A stretch of 64,000 nucleotides of DNA from Zea mays (Eukaryota > Streptophyta > Magnoliopsida > Poales > Poaceae): positions 7,524,001 through 7,588,000 of the forward strand of contig NC_050104.1 of assembly GCF_902167145.1 (NCBI RefSeq), in the 5' to 3' direction. A program made the position numbers and the translations under genes. This document shows positions 10,153 to 22,927 of this stretch, in pieces (within the stretch, counting starts at the first letter, position 1; each line of letters opens with the position of its first letter). Under the pieces are notes generated by a model that saw only the letters and a program-made list of their open reading frames with translations, searched no databases and was not told where the DNA came from.

Positions 10153-13100
10153 ATGGCGGCTCGAAAGTTGAAGAATTTTGTGAAGGGCATGACGAAGGGC
10201 TCTTCTTCTTCTTCAGGAAGAAGCAAAGCACAGGAGTGTCTGTTCCAGGGTACCGAGTCGCTCTCGAGCAACAGACGACAGGCTTTGATGGAACATCTTC
10301 CACCTGATATGCATGGACAGGTGTGATTACTCTAAATTATTATTTTATTTCAATATAGTAATGTTTATATGAATCTAATGATTAAAGTGTTTCATGTGCA
10401 GGATGTTAACGAGACTCGAGAGGAGGAGGCGAGGGGTGAGGATGCGGCCGATTACGATGCGGCCGATGCAGACTATGAGCAGGAAGATGATGCTGGAGGT
10501 GGAGGTGGAGATGGGTGGTCTTCCGGTGGTGGTCAGTTTGAGGGTGGATGGTCAGCAGGCGGATGGGACTCATGGCCTAGCAGTGATGCTGGAGCTTCTA
10601 GTGGTGGAGGGTCTTCTCGGGCACGGAAGTCGAGGAAAACACATTGGGTGCCTCCTCCTAAAGTTCCTGCTCGTGAGGAGGATAAGATTTTGATCGTACC
10701 GTGTGGCGACGAGTGAGTTGATTCTAATGTTAAATATTTGTTCATGCATTATATGAAATTTGTTAATGCTTCTTTTGTACAATGTGGTTGCAGGTCTTGG
10801 ATTGATGCATCTTTTCAAGGTCAAGGACGTCGCACACAGGTGAATAAAGTTTTGGGAAGTATATGCAAATATCTCTGGCCTGGTGTAGTGATGGAGAAAG
10901 GCGTTGAGGTGCCTTGTATGTCTTGGGATCAGTACGGGCTCGCGTTCAATGCGGAACATAGGAATGCCCAAGGTGCTGTGTGGCATGAGTTCTGGGTATG
11001 TTCTCTAGCCCAACTTGAATTGATTCAACTATACAATGTGCTAAAAATCTTGTTTCTTGTTTTTTTCAGAAACGTTACAAGTTGCCTGAAGATGGAAGTA
11101 TGAACGATCGTGCACGGATCGTTTTTAACAAGAGCGCGACTACCTTGGTTAGGGATCAGATGTATTATGCTCGGATCCAGGTCACTTCTGATTACATATT
11201 AAGGCAGGAAGGACGTCGGCCACGTTCCAAAAGTGAGGCATCAAACAAATACTTAACCGAAGAAGAATATCTTGAGGTAAATTGTTTTTATCCTAATTCA
11301 TGTCCAAGTGTTAGTACTAACAATACATTGGATCGAAATAAAGTTTTCAGACTCGGTGCCATGGATGGCATCAAATGAGGCTGGTTGGCGGGCTGTATGC
11401 AAATATTGGGCAACAGATGGATTTAAAGGTGTTTCAATGAGAAACAGCTCAAATCGTGGGCATGATGTTCACCACAGATATGGTGGTGATGGCCACGTTC
11501 GTTTGGCAAAGCGCATGGTAAGTGTAATTTATGGTCGTGCATATCATGAATCTTCTATGTGTTTATGTTATTTTCTCTTGCTTGTAGGAAGCTAGTTCTG
11601 GTGTTACGCCGAGTGATGTTCAGGTTTACCTTAGAGGTCACAGGGGGTCGGATCCTACAAATCCAGAACAGTTGTGTTCTCAGTCAGCTGCTGTAACACC
11701 CGGGTTTTAGGGGTCCAAAGCCCAGGCGTAAACATAATCACCAGGTGTGCTGGGACCAAGTCTCACACATATGATGAATCATGGCACAGGATCGAATGTC
11801 ACATCTTTACTATATAACAGGAGTTCTATACAAAATAAATAGATAATTACATTATAAGGAGACAACGGTCCAGCAACCCAAAGTTGACTGGGAGACGACG
11901 GCCTAGACCTCTCACGAACTCGCCACAGCATCCTCCATGCGCCTCATCCTGCGGTACCTGCTCTTGACCTGTGGGGGTGTGTGAGACAGCAAGAGTGAGC
12001 TCACATACGTTCATCGCTCAACAAGTTGTGGGGAATAATGTGAATGAACTCGCCAAAGGTGGGAGTTCATGTGAAGTGTAAGGCTTACCAAAGAGGATGG
12101 TTAGAGCTGAGCATTGCTTTTAAAGTTGGTCAAAATTTTATTAGCAATTACTAAGTATAAGTAAATACCAACCCAATTAAATAGTAGAACAGAAGTAACA
12201 ACATCACCTGCGATGCAATGCATATGACAAATTGAATTTAAGTTCCATAAATTAATCATGTGAGGGTCCGAGCTGCTCATGACCGTGAGCACGGCTAGTA
12301 TACCAGTTTTACACTCTGCAGAGGTTGCGCATCTTTACCCACAAGTCATGTTACCCATCTGCCAAGGGATCGCGACTTCCCATACACCTCTACCGAGGAG
12401 GCGAGGCAGGGTAACACTACGAGGCCTTTACAAAGTTCCACTAGCTTCAGAAAACCCGCTACAGTTTATAGGAAGCTCCAATGCAGGAATCCCTTGCAGG
12501 ACCGCCATCACAGCAAAATCCTCCCGAGGGCCTCCCTACACTGACCACTCCCCTACTGCCCTTGCCCCTTTCGGGTAAGGTAGTCTTCCACTAGCTTTCC
12601 TAATTAATCAGCCAAGGGCGTCCCATTAAACCCTTGTGGTAGCACTGTTTTCCCGGGTGGTCGCTCCATGTTCCAATTAACATAATGATCTTATCATGAA
12701 CAATAAATAGCAACTGATAACAAAAGTATGAATAATATGTATCTCAATGCCCAAATCCACATATAGCACTAGCAAGTACTACCCAGAAAGTTTAGTGGTA
12801 AGCAAGGCATAAAGATAGACAAACTAGGGTAACCTATTAGGTCCCATCAAATTAACCTATGCAGATCATTATGATTAATTAGAACATGAGTGGGTAAAAG
12901 AAGTGATCAAGGGCACAACTTGCCTGGGACTTGAGATTCCAGGTACCAGGATGATCTCCAGATGACTCGTGACCTCACGCTAGTCGTAGCAATACAAACA
13001 AGCAGTGTATAGGCAAAATTAACATCACACCGAACATGTAAACAAAATGCATAATAATAATCTACACATTAAAATAAGATTCTAGGAACAAGAATCATTA

Positions 13101-16100
13101 ATTTTGGAGTTATAGATTTTAAGTTATGAATTTCTAAAGGTTTTATGTGTTTTGTACAAGATCAAATAGCACATAAATTTTATTATGATATTCATGTCAA
13201 AACAGTGATACTAATTGATAAACAATAATATTACAAAATTATAGGAATTGGAATGGATTAATTTGGACTTCGTATGAATTTTCTATGAATTAATTAAGTT
13301 CTGGAATTCTTTTTATATTGGAAATTCATTTTCTAAATTCATTTCTCCTATTTCTCTGAGTCCTGGGCTGCGCACACAATAACAAAGAACCCAGGGTCTA
13401 AACTGCGAAAGACAAGGCCTGTTGGTATTGATTTTATAACTTTAGGGGACGGCGGGTTTATTATAACAAAACCGAGGGGCTCTTATGCAAAACTACGTAT
13501 CCGAAGGGGTATTGGTGCTTTTCGGCCGTCCGATCAGTAATGGACTGCCACGATTAGATCGCCAATCTGGAATACTCCTACGCCATCACAGCCACACGCG
13601 ATAGGATCAATGGCTCTGATTTAATGTGCGGGAGAGAATACGCAAACAACCGATCCGGCCATCCGTTGAAGATCAAACGGCTAACGTGCTTCTTCCTCCC
13701 CCCGACTGCCAAGCACAGCATCCGATTCGAACCACTCCCATCCGACCTGGACCTGACGAGGACAGTGAGACCGGTGGTGAAGATCGCTGTTGGATCCCCA
13801 ACCCCCACCGCCCATGGCTCACCACATTCACGCGGATGTACGGCCATCACGCGATGTGTCCGTTGAATCGAGCAGAGAGAGAGTGCAGAGTCACAGAGAG
13901 GGCCTCGCGGCTCGCGCGGCGAGGGAGTCCTCAATAGTGGCCGCAATGGTAGAGCAAATGCCTCGACGTCCTGGTTCCCCGTTCTCCATACTGGAGGCAT
14001 CAACTCAATGCGTACGAGTTAGCAAGTAACCTAGGAGCACTTACTTGTATTTTCTGACGGTAGCAGAGTTGATCCTTGGTGCGTGCAGACTCCATGCTCG
14101 GACTGCTCCATCGCGCTTTCCACATGGTGGCGGAGAAAAATTCCGTCGTAGGAGCTCCCTGGCCGTGGTTTGATGGGTCAAGGAATACGCGGGAGGCACG
14201 ATTTTATACTACCACAGGTCGGTTTGGGGAGGATTGAACAGAGCTCGGATTTCTCGCAGGTTGTTGAGATTGTCGCGCCATCCGCGGGGAAGGTGAACCC
14301 AGCCGCCCGATTCACCCGGTGAGGACGACGCCCTTGACCGGCGGCCCCACGGTAAGAGCGCTACAGTTTGGGGACGGTTGGTTGGCGAGGTCCCACGCGC
14401 GATCTGTTGGGGATTTGGATGAGGTTTTGCGGTAGAAATCGTCACGGATGATGGTTGGGGAAGAATCTGAGGAGGAGGTCCCACCTGCCGGTCGGCCAAG
14501 CACGCATACCAGGTGGCGAATGAGACTGAGCAGTAGGTCCCGTGTGTCAACGAGTAGGAGCGCCAATGGGCTATCCGGTTTCCCCAACTGGGCCAAGCAG
14601 GAGCAAGGAAGGAAGTGGGTCGCAGGTGGGGACTTCGACCCAAAATGAGGTTTTCTTCCTTTTCTCTTTTTTTCTTTTCTATTTTCTTTTTATGATTTCT
14701 ATTTCAAAAACATGACTCAACTTTGAATTTTAGGCACAATTCTATTATGGATAGAAATCCTAATTTCATATTTATTATTATTATTATTTATCCTCCCCTC
14801 ACCATTTAATTCGAGACGAATTACATGATTATCATAATTATCTTTCTCAACTCTTTTCAAATCCATGTTTGCTCTTCAAATTTCCAAGTGTCCAAATTCA
14901 TACTAATGTGAATATAACTTCAATTGTTTACAATGTTATTATTTATTCTTCTCCTTGTTATTTATTCATGGGAGGAATAAATGGTTTCCTTTAAACAAAT
15001 TCCTTTCTCATATTTTTTATTCCCTAATTCCCAAAGCATTTTAATACTATATTTGTTGATTTATTATATTATTATTTTTCTACTAATTTTGGGTCTTACA
15101 AATCCTACCCCCCTTAACAGAAATCTCGTCCTCGAGATTTGTACAAAGAGGATGCAACAAGTTTGGTTTGTAGTCTAGGTTTCAATTTCTAAGTAGTTTT
15201 AATACAATAAAGATCTTTTTTTGTTCAAGTTTATAACACAAATTAGCAGGTGGTTAGGAAAGCATGGGTATATCTATATCCACCTTATTATGTAGGATAA
15301 AAGATGTCTTTAAAGTATAGATAGGTTTGGGTAGGAAAGAGTGAGGTAAGGGAAGACTCCATCTAAGATTGTGGATCATGTTTCGTTTGAGGATCTGGCT
15401 TGAATCTTACCCTTCCTTGATTTGATGTGGTCGGTCATCTTCAATCTTTGTTCTTGAAGTTTTTATCCGAATTAGGGACATGTAGTTAGGATAACTTGTA
15501 GGTAACGACAGATGGTTAACAGGCTGGTGGCATAAGATAAATGTATTATGGCAACATCTAGGATGGGAGGGATGGTCACCATAAATATGCTGGTAAATTA
15601 TTTGTTCATGGGTGGTTTGGTCTGATGTACTAATTTAAGTTAAAACATGGCCAGCAGGGTCTAATCTATTTCACTAGTATTAACTAGTCCGTTAAGTAAC
15701 TCACTTTAGATTGGACCATATTAGATTAGCTGGGATCTAGATTAGATTGGTATGACTAGATTAGACTAGTTTAGATCACATTAATTTGGATTAGATACTG
15801 GTTGTTACTCTAGTGTGAGATAAATATGCTTATTAGGGCAAGATGAATCCATAAGGATAAGATAGAATCCTTTGAGGTCAGTTAGATCTATTAGGATAAA
15901 AATCTTTTCAAGTTAAGATGAATCTATTAAGGTAGGAGAGTATATTTTAAGATAAGATGGATCTATTAAGCTAGATATATTTTAATGAGGGATAACCTAG
16001 TTTGTTTAGTTATTTTTATAAGCATTTTTTTTCTATATGTATAGATGTATTTGTGGTCATTACTCCACAACCCATCACATTCAATCAAAGATCCAAATCA

Positions 16101-19100
16101 GACAAATGTCATAAGAACAAACATTCAAGCATACAAATATTTACAAAAATACTTTTGATTTTGTCCCTAAGATGAGGTCTCCTATTCCTAAAGTCACTTT
16201 AGGCACAGGATTTCAAAATGTGAAATCCACATTTGTCTTTTAGAAGAAAAAGGTAAGAGTAATCAGAGTAAAGCGGAAATAGATGAGAAAAGATTAAGAA
16301 AAGTTTAGAAAGAATCAAAGTAGCAAAGGTAAGTAGAGAATGGTTGTCCAGTTCTATCTAGGTTTCGTCCTACAGTCAACATTCCTCTGATACCACTTCT
16401 GTAACACCCGGGTTTTAGGGGTCCAAAGCCCAGGCGTAAACATAATCACCAGGTGTGCTGGGACCAAGTCTCACACATATGATGATTCATGGCACAGGAT
16501 CGAATGTCACATCTTTACTATATAACAGGAGTTCTATACAAAATAAATAGATAATTACATTATAAGGAGACAACGGTCCAGCAACCCAAAGTTGACTGGG
16601 AGACGACGGCCTAGACCTCTCACGAACTCGCCACAGCATCCTCCATGCGCCTCATCCTGCGGTACCTGCTCTTGACCTGTGGGGGTGTGTAAGACAGCAA
16701 GAGTGAGCTCACATACGTTCATCGCTCAACAAGTTGTGGGGAATAATGTGAATGAACTCGCCAAAGGTGGGAGTTCATGTGAAGTGTAAGGCTTACCAAA
16801 GAGGATGGTTAGAGCTGAGCATTGCTTTTAAAGTTGGTCAAAATTTTATTAGCAATTACTAAGTATAAGTAAATACCAACCCAATTAAATAGTAGAACAG
16901 AAGTAACAACATCACCTGCGATGCAATGCATATGACAAATTGAATTTAAGTTCCATAAATTAATCATGTGAGGGTCCGAGCTGCTCATGACCGTGAGCAC
17001 GGCTAGTATACCAGTTTTACACTCTGCAGAGGTTGCGCATCTTTACCCACAAGTCATGTTACCCATCTGCCAAGGGATCGCGACTTCCCATACACCTCTA
17101 CCGAGGAGGCGAGGCAGGGTAACACTACGAGGCCTTTACAAAGTTCCACTAGCTTCAGAAAACCCGCTACAGTTTATAGGAAGCTCCAATGCAGGAATCC
17201 CTTGCAGGACCGCCATCACAGCAAAATCCTCCCGAGGGCCTCCCTACACTGACCACTCCCCTACTGCCCTTGCCCCTTTCGGGTAAGGTAGTCTTCCACT
17301 AGCTTTCCTAATTAATCAGCCAAGGGCGTCCCATTAAACCCTTGTGGTAGCACTGTTTTCCCGGGTGGTCGCTCCATGTTCCAATTAACATAATGATCTT
17401 ATCATGAACAATAAATAGCAACTGATAACAAAAGTATGAATAATATGTATCTCAATGCCCAAATCCACATATAGCACTAGCAAGTACTACCCAGAAAGTT
17501 TAGTGGTAAGCAAGGCATAAAGATAGACAAACTAGGGTAACCTATTAGGTCCCATCAAATTAACCTATGCAGATCATTATGATTAATTAGAACATGAGTG
17601 GGTAAAAGAAGTGATCAAGGGCACAACTTGCCTGGGACTTGAGATTCCAGGTACCAGGATGATCTCCAGATGACTCGTGACCTCACGCTAGTCGTAGCAA
17701 TACAAACAAGCAGTGTATAGGCAAAATTAACATCACACCGAACATGTAAACAAAATGCATAATAATAATCTACACATTAAAATAAGATTCTAGGAACAAG
17801 AATCATTAATTTTGGAGTTATAGATTTTAAGTTATGAATTTCTAAAGGTTTTATGTGTTTTGTACAAGATCAAATAGCACATAAATTTTATTATGATATT
17901 CATGTCAAAACAGTGATACTAATTGATAAACAATAATATTACAAAATTATAGGAATTGGAATGGATTAATTTGGACTTCGTATGAATTTTCTATGAATTA
18001 ATTAAGTTCTGGAATTCTTTTTATATTGGAAATTCATTTTCTAAATTCATTTCTCCTATTTCTCTGAGTCCTGGGCTGCGCACACAATAACAAAGAACCC
18101 AGGGTCTAAACTGCGAAAGACAAGGCCTGTTGGTATTGATTTTATAACTTTAGGGGACGGCGGGTTTATTATAACAAAACCGAGGGGCTCTTATGCAAAA
18201 CTACGTATCCGAAGGGGTATTGGTGCTTTTCGGCCGTCCGATCAGTAATGGACTGCCACGATTAGATCGCCAATCTGGAATACTCCTACGCCATCACAGC
18301 CACACGCGATAGGATCAATGGCTCTGATTTAATGTGCGGGAGAGAATACGCAAACAACCGATCCGGCCATCCGTTGAAGATCAAACGGCTAACGTGCTTC
18401 TTCCTCCCCCCGACTGCCAAGCACAGCATCCGATTCGAACCACTCCCATCCGACCTGGACCTGACGAGGACAGTGAGACCGGTGGTGAAGATCGCTGTTG
18501 GATCCCCAACCCCCACCGCCCATGGCTCACCACATTCACGCGGATGTACGGCCATCACGCGATGTGTCCGTTGAATCGAGCAGAGAGAGAGTGCAGAGTC
18601 ACAGAGAGGGCCTCGCGGCTCGCGCGGCGAGGGAGTCCTCAATAGTGGCCGCAATGGTAGAGCAAATGCCTCGACGTCCTGGTTCCCCGTTCTCCATACT
18701 GGAGGCATCAACTCAATGCGTACGAGTTAGCAAGTAACCTAGGAGCACTTACTTGTATTTTCTGACGGTAGCAGAGTTGATCCTTGGTGCGTGCAGACTC
18801 CATGCTCGGACTGCTCCATCGCGCTTTCCACATGGTGGCGGAGAAAAATTCCGTCGTAGGAGCTCCCTGGCCGTGGTTTGATGGGTCAAGGAATACGCGG
18901 GAGGCACGATTTTATACTACCACAGGTCGGTTTGGGGAGGATTGAACAGAGCTCGGATTTCTCGCAGGTTGTTGAGATTGTCGCGCCATCCGCGGGGAAG
19001 GTGAACCCAGCCGCCCGATTCACCCGGTGAGGACGACGCCCTTGACCGGCGGCCCCACGGTAAGAGCGCTACAGTTTGGGGACGGTTGGTTGGCGAGGTC

Positions 19101-20737
19101 CCACGCGCGATCTGTTGGGGATTTGGATGAGGTTTTGCGGTAGAAATCGTCACGGATGATGGTTGGGGAAGAATCTGAGGAGGAGGTCCCACCTGCCGGT
19201 CGGCCAAGCACGCATACCAGGTGGCGAATGAGACTGAGCAGTAGGTCCCGTGTGTCAACGAGTAGGAGCGCCAATGGGCTATCCGGTTTCCCCAACTGGG
19301 CCAAGCAGGAGCAAGGAAGGAAGTGGGTCGCAGGTGGGGACTTCGACCCAAAATGAGGTTTTCTTCCTTTTCTCTTTTTTTCTTTTCTATTTTCTTTTTA
19401 TGATTTCTATTTCAAAAACATGACTCAACTTTGAATTTTAGGCACAATTCTATTATGGATAGAAATCCTAATTTCATATTTATTATTATTATTATTTATC
19501 CTCCCCTCACCATTTAATTCGAGACGAATTACATGATTATCATAATTATCTTTCTCAACTCTTTTCAAATCCATGTTTGCTCTTCAAATTTCCAAGTGTC
19601 CAAATTCATACTAATGTGAATATAACTTCAATTGTTTACAATGTTATTATTTATTCTTCTCCTTGTTATTTATTCATGGGAGGAATAAATGGTTTCCTTT
19701 AAACAAATTCCTTTCTCATATTTTTTATTCCCTAATTCCCAAAGCATTTTAATACTATATTTGTTGATTTATTATATTATTATTTTTCTACTAATTTTGG
19801 GTCTTACAGCTGCTGAGCGTGTGGTGAGACTTTCGCAACTAGTTACAATGCACTTCTATTCTAAGAGTCGAGAAAAATATAACTGCATTATTTATTATTT
19901 GTCAGGCCTCATATGGTGCTTCCATGATGTCGGAGCATGGGCAAGACTATGATTGGATGAATCAGCCTATCGATCCTCAGGTTGTGTATGCTAGTGGAGG
20001 CGGAAAACCTCATGGACGGTGAGTTTGCTATTATTAATTCGTCGATTTGATCTTTTCTAACATGATGTGTTGCGTGTTTAACTTCTTTCTATTTTTTTCT
20101 AGTTACCCCATGTTTGGTAGTGTTATCGACTCGACTCAGGTGAGGCCTGAAAGGTCTCGTCCATCGAGGTCGTCTAGCCGTGGTCCTCGCTCTAGTACCC
20201 AAGGAAACGCCGAGCTGATCCGGATGCAGGAAGCTTTGAGGCGGCAGGAGGAGTATAACAAGCAACAACAAGAGTACTGGGCTGCTCAATTTGCACGACA
20301 GCAGGAGATGATGCAGGTAATTAGATCCTCGTGAGCCTCTACTATAATTGGAGCACATATTTTCTAATATATCCTTGTAACATAGCTTTCAATTTCTTTC
20401 AGCAAATAGCACTAGGGCAACGTCCAGATTTTTCAGCGATGACTATGCCACCTCCTCCACCTATCCCGCAGTTTGTACCGACTCCACAATTTAGTTGGCC
20501 CACACCTGCACCTCAGGTTATATTACTTGACTTTTTCTTTTGACGTTGCATAACAAGAATTTAACTACTAACACATTTTTTTGAATGTTGTAGGTCCCTC
20601 CAGGAAACTTGCTAACTCCGGGAAATGAGGACTCTGAAGATGCGGTCGCTTCTTTTGTGGACGGTCTTCTAAACAGTGGAGGAGCTAGCGGATCAAATCA
20701 ACCACATCCATTTGATCAACCTCCTCCATTTGAGTAG
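10153..20737 (+). CDS. TnpA-like protein of the CACTA element (Ptta/En/Spm family), disrupted
   Basis: Ten exons can be read with GT-AG borders: 10153-10320, 10402-10712, 10794-10995, 11070-11276, 11351-11517, 11588-11691 plus 19814-19823 (exon 6, split by the LTR element), 19906-20018, 20103-20316, 20403-20516, 20594-20737. Phases agree throughout except exon 4 to 5, where one base seems to be missing at the acceptor. Exons 3-6 carry the conserved core (RTQVNKVLGSICKYLWPG, GAVWHEFWKRYKLP, MYYARIQVTSDY, SNRGHDVHHRYGGDGH). Exon 2 is Gly/Asp/Ser-rich; exon 8 has a Gln/Glu-rich helix; exons 9-10 are Pro-rich. TnpA proteins bind subterminal motifs and assist TnpD. The insertion in exon 6 and the phase break argue that this copy is inactive now. 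Confidence 0.8.
11692..15100 (-). repeat. Element 1, LTR at low coordinates (3' LTR in sense)
   Basis: TGTAACACCC at the left and GGGTCTTACA at the right. Open frames inside (for example 13578-14003 minus, 14209-14643 minus) recur unchanged in the other LTR and show no domain, so they are not called as genes. Confidence 0.95.
15101..16399 (-). other. Element 1 interior: PPT, short pol-like remnant, PBS
   Basis: Minus-strand reading: primer-binding site TGGTATCAGAGG (16384-16395, four bases from the LTR), then about 1.2 kb AT-rich non-coding sequence with loose GGATAAGAT / TAGATTAGAT words (15700-16000), then a short in-frame remnant reading NLEDEISVKGGR, resembling the extreme C-terminus of gypsy polyproteins, which overlaps the polypurine tract at 15101-15115. 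A perfect 8-bp-arm hairpin (AAATCTCG-TCCT-CGAGATTT) lies at 15121-15140. Confidence 0.75.
16400..19808 (-). repeat. Element 1, LTR at high coordinates (5' LTR in sense)
   Basis: Same length and termini as 11692-15100, offset by 4,708 bp, with two mismatches noticed. Confidence 0.95.
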
Positions 20738-20770
20738 CCTGTCTGCTTGTGTTTTTCTCGTACTATGGAC

Positions 20771-20905
20771 TTGTGAACTTGTGGTATTGGGAACTTGTGT
20801 TATTGTGAACATCTGAACATGTGAACTTGTGAACATTGTGAATTTGTGCTTTAACTTGTGAACTTGTGCTTTAACTTGTGAACTTGTGTTATTGTGTGTT
20901 TCATG
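20771..20905 (+). repeat. GTGAACTTGTG-type tandem repeat in the TnpA 3' region
   Basis: Repeated GTGAACTTGTG and TGCTTTAACTTGTGAAC words follow the stop codon of the TnpA-like gene. Non-coding. Confidence 0.8.
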
Positions 20906-21009
20906 TGGTATTGTATGTGATTCTGGATGAAAACTGGATATTGTGTGCAGATTGAATTTGTGTGATTGTTTGTAAAACAAAAAGCAAACAAATTATGTTT
21001 CTCTGTTTT

Positions 21010-21318
21010 TTAATTACTTCCGACGGCCGCTTATTTCCGACGGGGCCGTCGGAACTAAGCTGTGACGGCGTCAGGCGCCGGCGGCCGGCCGTCTGCGGGG
21101 CCCACCTCGCTTTATTTCCGACGGCGCCACCCTGGCCGTCGGAAATAGGTTTACTTCCGACGGCGCCGTCGGAAACGCTGATACTTCCGACTGGGTATCC
21201 CCTACGGCGTTACTTCCGACGGGACCCGTCTTAAGCCGTCGGAAGTAACTACTTCCGACGGTTCAGGACTTATTTCCGACGGTTTAGGCCGTCGGAAACT
21301 GGTCGTTTTCCTGTAGTG
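21010..21318 (-). repeat. Right CACTA terminus and subterminal repeats
   Basis: About a dozen copies of TTCCGACGG in both orientations, then the 34-bp inverted repeat at 21285-21318. Confidence 0.9.
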
Positions 21319-21321
21319 GAG

Positions 21322-21956
21322 AGACGCAGGGTGCATCGCGTGTCGGCGTGTGTGGCAGGTGAATCTAGAGCTCAGGAAGCTTATCGGCTAGGGGTTGACG
21401 ACGACTCCACCACGGGATCACGTGAGGGAGAGATCTGTCCCATGCTGCCGTACGTATAGGGACAGCACGCTAGCCATGCGTGCATCACGGAATGACACAT
21501 GGCGCACGTGTGAAGTGCACCAGTTTCTCATAGACCCAGTGTGGCCCAGCTGCCATGGCCTTGATGGCCACAAAATTGTGTCGGGGTCCAGTTATGATTT
21601 CGTTGGCCCATCGCTAATTAATAGACCTGTACAATCCATTTAGCCCGTTCTTAGCCAATGGACTCACGGTTTGCTACGGACCCCAAATTCTGAATTAATA
21701 ATTCATCCACACAAAAGAAGTTGATTTTACCCTCCTAAACTATCATTGTAGCCTTTTTAATTCTAAAAACCAGAATTGTCAAGACCATTCAAATTATCTT
21801 CCACCCTCATGATTTGGCCTTATTTTCAAGGCGCTATTGTTCGCTTTAGTTGAAATCTAGATGTGTTTGATCGTGCTAACGCTACAATCTTCAAGATGGG
21901 AGGAGGTAGCGTGAGTGAGTGGGAGGGGACGACGGGGTCACAGAACGAGGAAGAAG
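21322..21956. other. Spacer between the CACTA element and repeat copy A
   Basis: Continuation of the 3' flank of the EXORDIUM-like gene before the CACTA insertion. No gene or clear repeat was recognised; the frame 21395-21643 has no domain. Confidence 0.4.
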
Positions 21957-22683
21957 GGTAAAGATAGAGATAAATGATCCAAATAACATTGATCGTTGGA
22001 TTTGAATGAGTAAGAGACAAAAGAGTTATCCAATTATAGTCTTATAGAAGCCGTTGATTTTAAGGGTGTGTTATTTGTGGGTGCAAGTCATTTGGTGGAT
22101 TTAGGGGGTCATGGGTGTAGGGGGATTTGGTTGGGTGGCTTTTGCAAAGTTAAAACTGATAGATTATATAAGGGTATATAGGTATAGATATAGACAACAT
22201 AAATAATTGCTAAGATTTTTAAGCCGTAGAAAATGTTCTGCATGGTGAGTCGACCGTGCAGCAAACAGATTCGTCTCTAAAAATTTTACAAAATGAGTTT
22301 GAGTGAATCGACTCCAAACCAAAGACAACACGCTAGTGATAAGACCATTGACCCTAGGTTGAGACGACCCAAACCCTCACTATCTACAATTTTATTAACG
22401 GTTTGCTATGAGCATAGGGCACTTTCTTGTTCGTTGCCCTGCATTCAGCGCACATTGGGTTTGCCACTGTGGAACCACCAACTCGTCTATTTCAAATACT
22501 CTTTAGGTTGAGTTTAATCTAGAACTTGCCTTAGGCTTCCATTGAGCTATCTCATACTTGATTTTACAAGTGTACATCAACACTGTACTTACATATGTCA
22601 AAGCTACACATTCATGTCCCTTCATAATGTAGCCAAAGAAAAATAAAAGACCTTGTCAGTAATCTATATGTACATCAACTAAA
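21957..22683 (+). repeat. Dispersed repeat, copy A (about 727 bp)
   Basis: Nearly collinear with 29558-30284: both start GGGTAAAGATAGAGATAAAT and end CATCAACTAAAT, with scattered substitutions and short indels. A shorter diverged relative is at 56285-56455. No TG...CA ends or inverted repeats were found, and it is non-coding. Confidence 0.85.
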
Positions 22684-22927
22684 TTAGGTGAAAAATAGCT
22701 TGCGGCTCGCGAGCCAACTCAAGCTCGTCTCAGCTCGGCTCGGCTCGTAGTGGCTCGCGAGCTCAGACCGAGCCGAGCCGAGCCTGTTCTGTAGGCTCGC
22801 GAGCGGCTCGCGAGCTGAGGCATGGGGCAGATTCAGGTACGCAGATGGGCCTGACCGTGACCCACCAAGGCCAACAACCCACCACGACGGCACTTGGCAG
22901 TCGGCACTCGCCTCGGACCCTCGCCTT
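22684..22927. other. Short spacer with GAGCCGAGC palindromic repeats
   Basis: At 22698-22815 there is a dense run of GGCTCGCGAGC and GAGCCGAGCCGAGCC words capable of folding back, a pattern often seen at transposon ends; no complete element was delimited. GCCTT at 22923-22927 is the target duplication of the next element. Confidence 0.5.

Larger units (their letters stand above)
11692..19808 (-). mobile_element. Young non-autonomous gypsy-like LTR element (element 1)
   Basis: The LTRs are 11692-15100 and 16400-19808, each 3,409 bp; only two differences were seen by eye (11778 A versus 16486 T, 11983 G versus 16691 A). The 5-bp target duplication is GCTGC (11687-11691, 19809-19813). Orientation is minus: a primer-binding site TGGTATCAGAGG lies beside the right LTR and a polypurine tract beside the left one. 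The interior is only 1,299 bp and codes for nothing recognisable except a remnant next to the polypurine tract. It sits inside exon 6 of the TnpA-like gene. The LTRs are much longer than the interior, unlike ordinary gypsy elements. The clan looks Tekay/Del-like by its termini; that name is inference. Confidence 0.95.
8373..21318 (+). mobile_element. CACTA (En/Spm-type) DNA transposon with a nested LTR element
   Basis: The termini are perfect 34-bp inverted repeats starting CACTACAGGAAAACGACC (8373-8406 and 21285-21318), and the target duplication is GAG (8370-8372, 21319-21321). Subterminal copies of TTTCCGACGGC / GCCGTCGGAAATA cluster at both ends. The span is 12,946 bp, of which 8,117 bp plus one 5-bp duplication belong to the nested LTR element, leaving about 4.8 kb. 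It carries a TnpA-like gene and a truncated TnpD gene, both on the plus strand. The main transposase domain is missing, so it is probably non-autonomous. Confidence 0.95.

Noticed and set aside
13578..19351. Frames of 141 and 144 codons (minus) repeated at 13578/18286 and 14209/18917
   Set aside because: Same reason: LTR sequence of element 1, no recognisable protein family.
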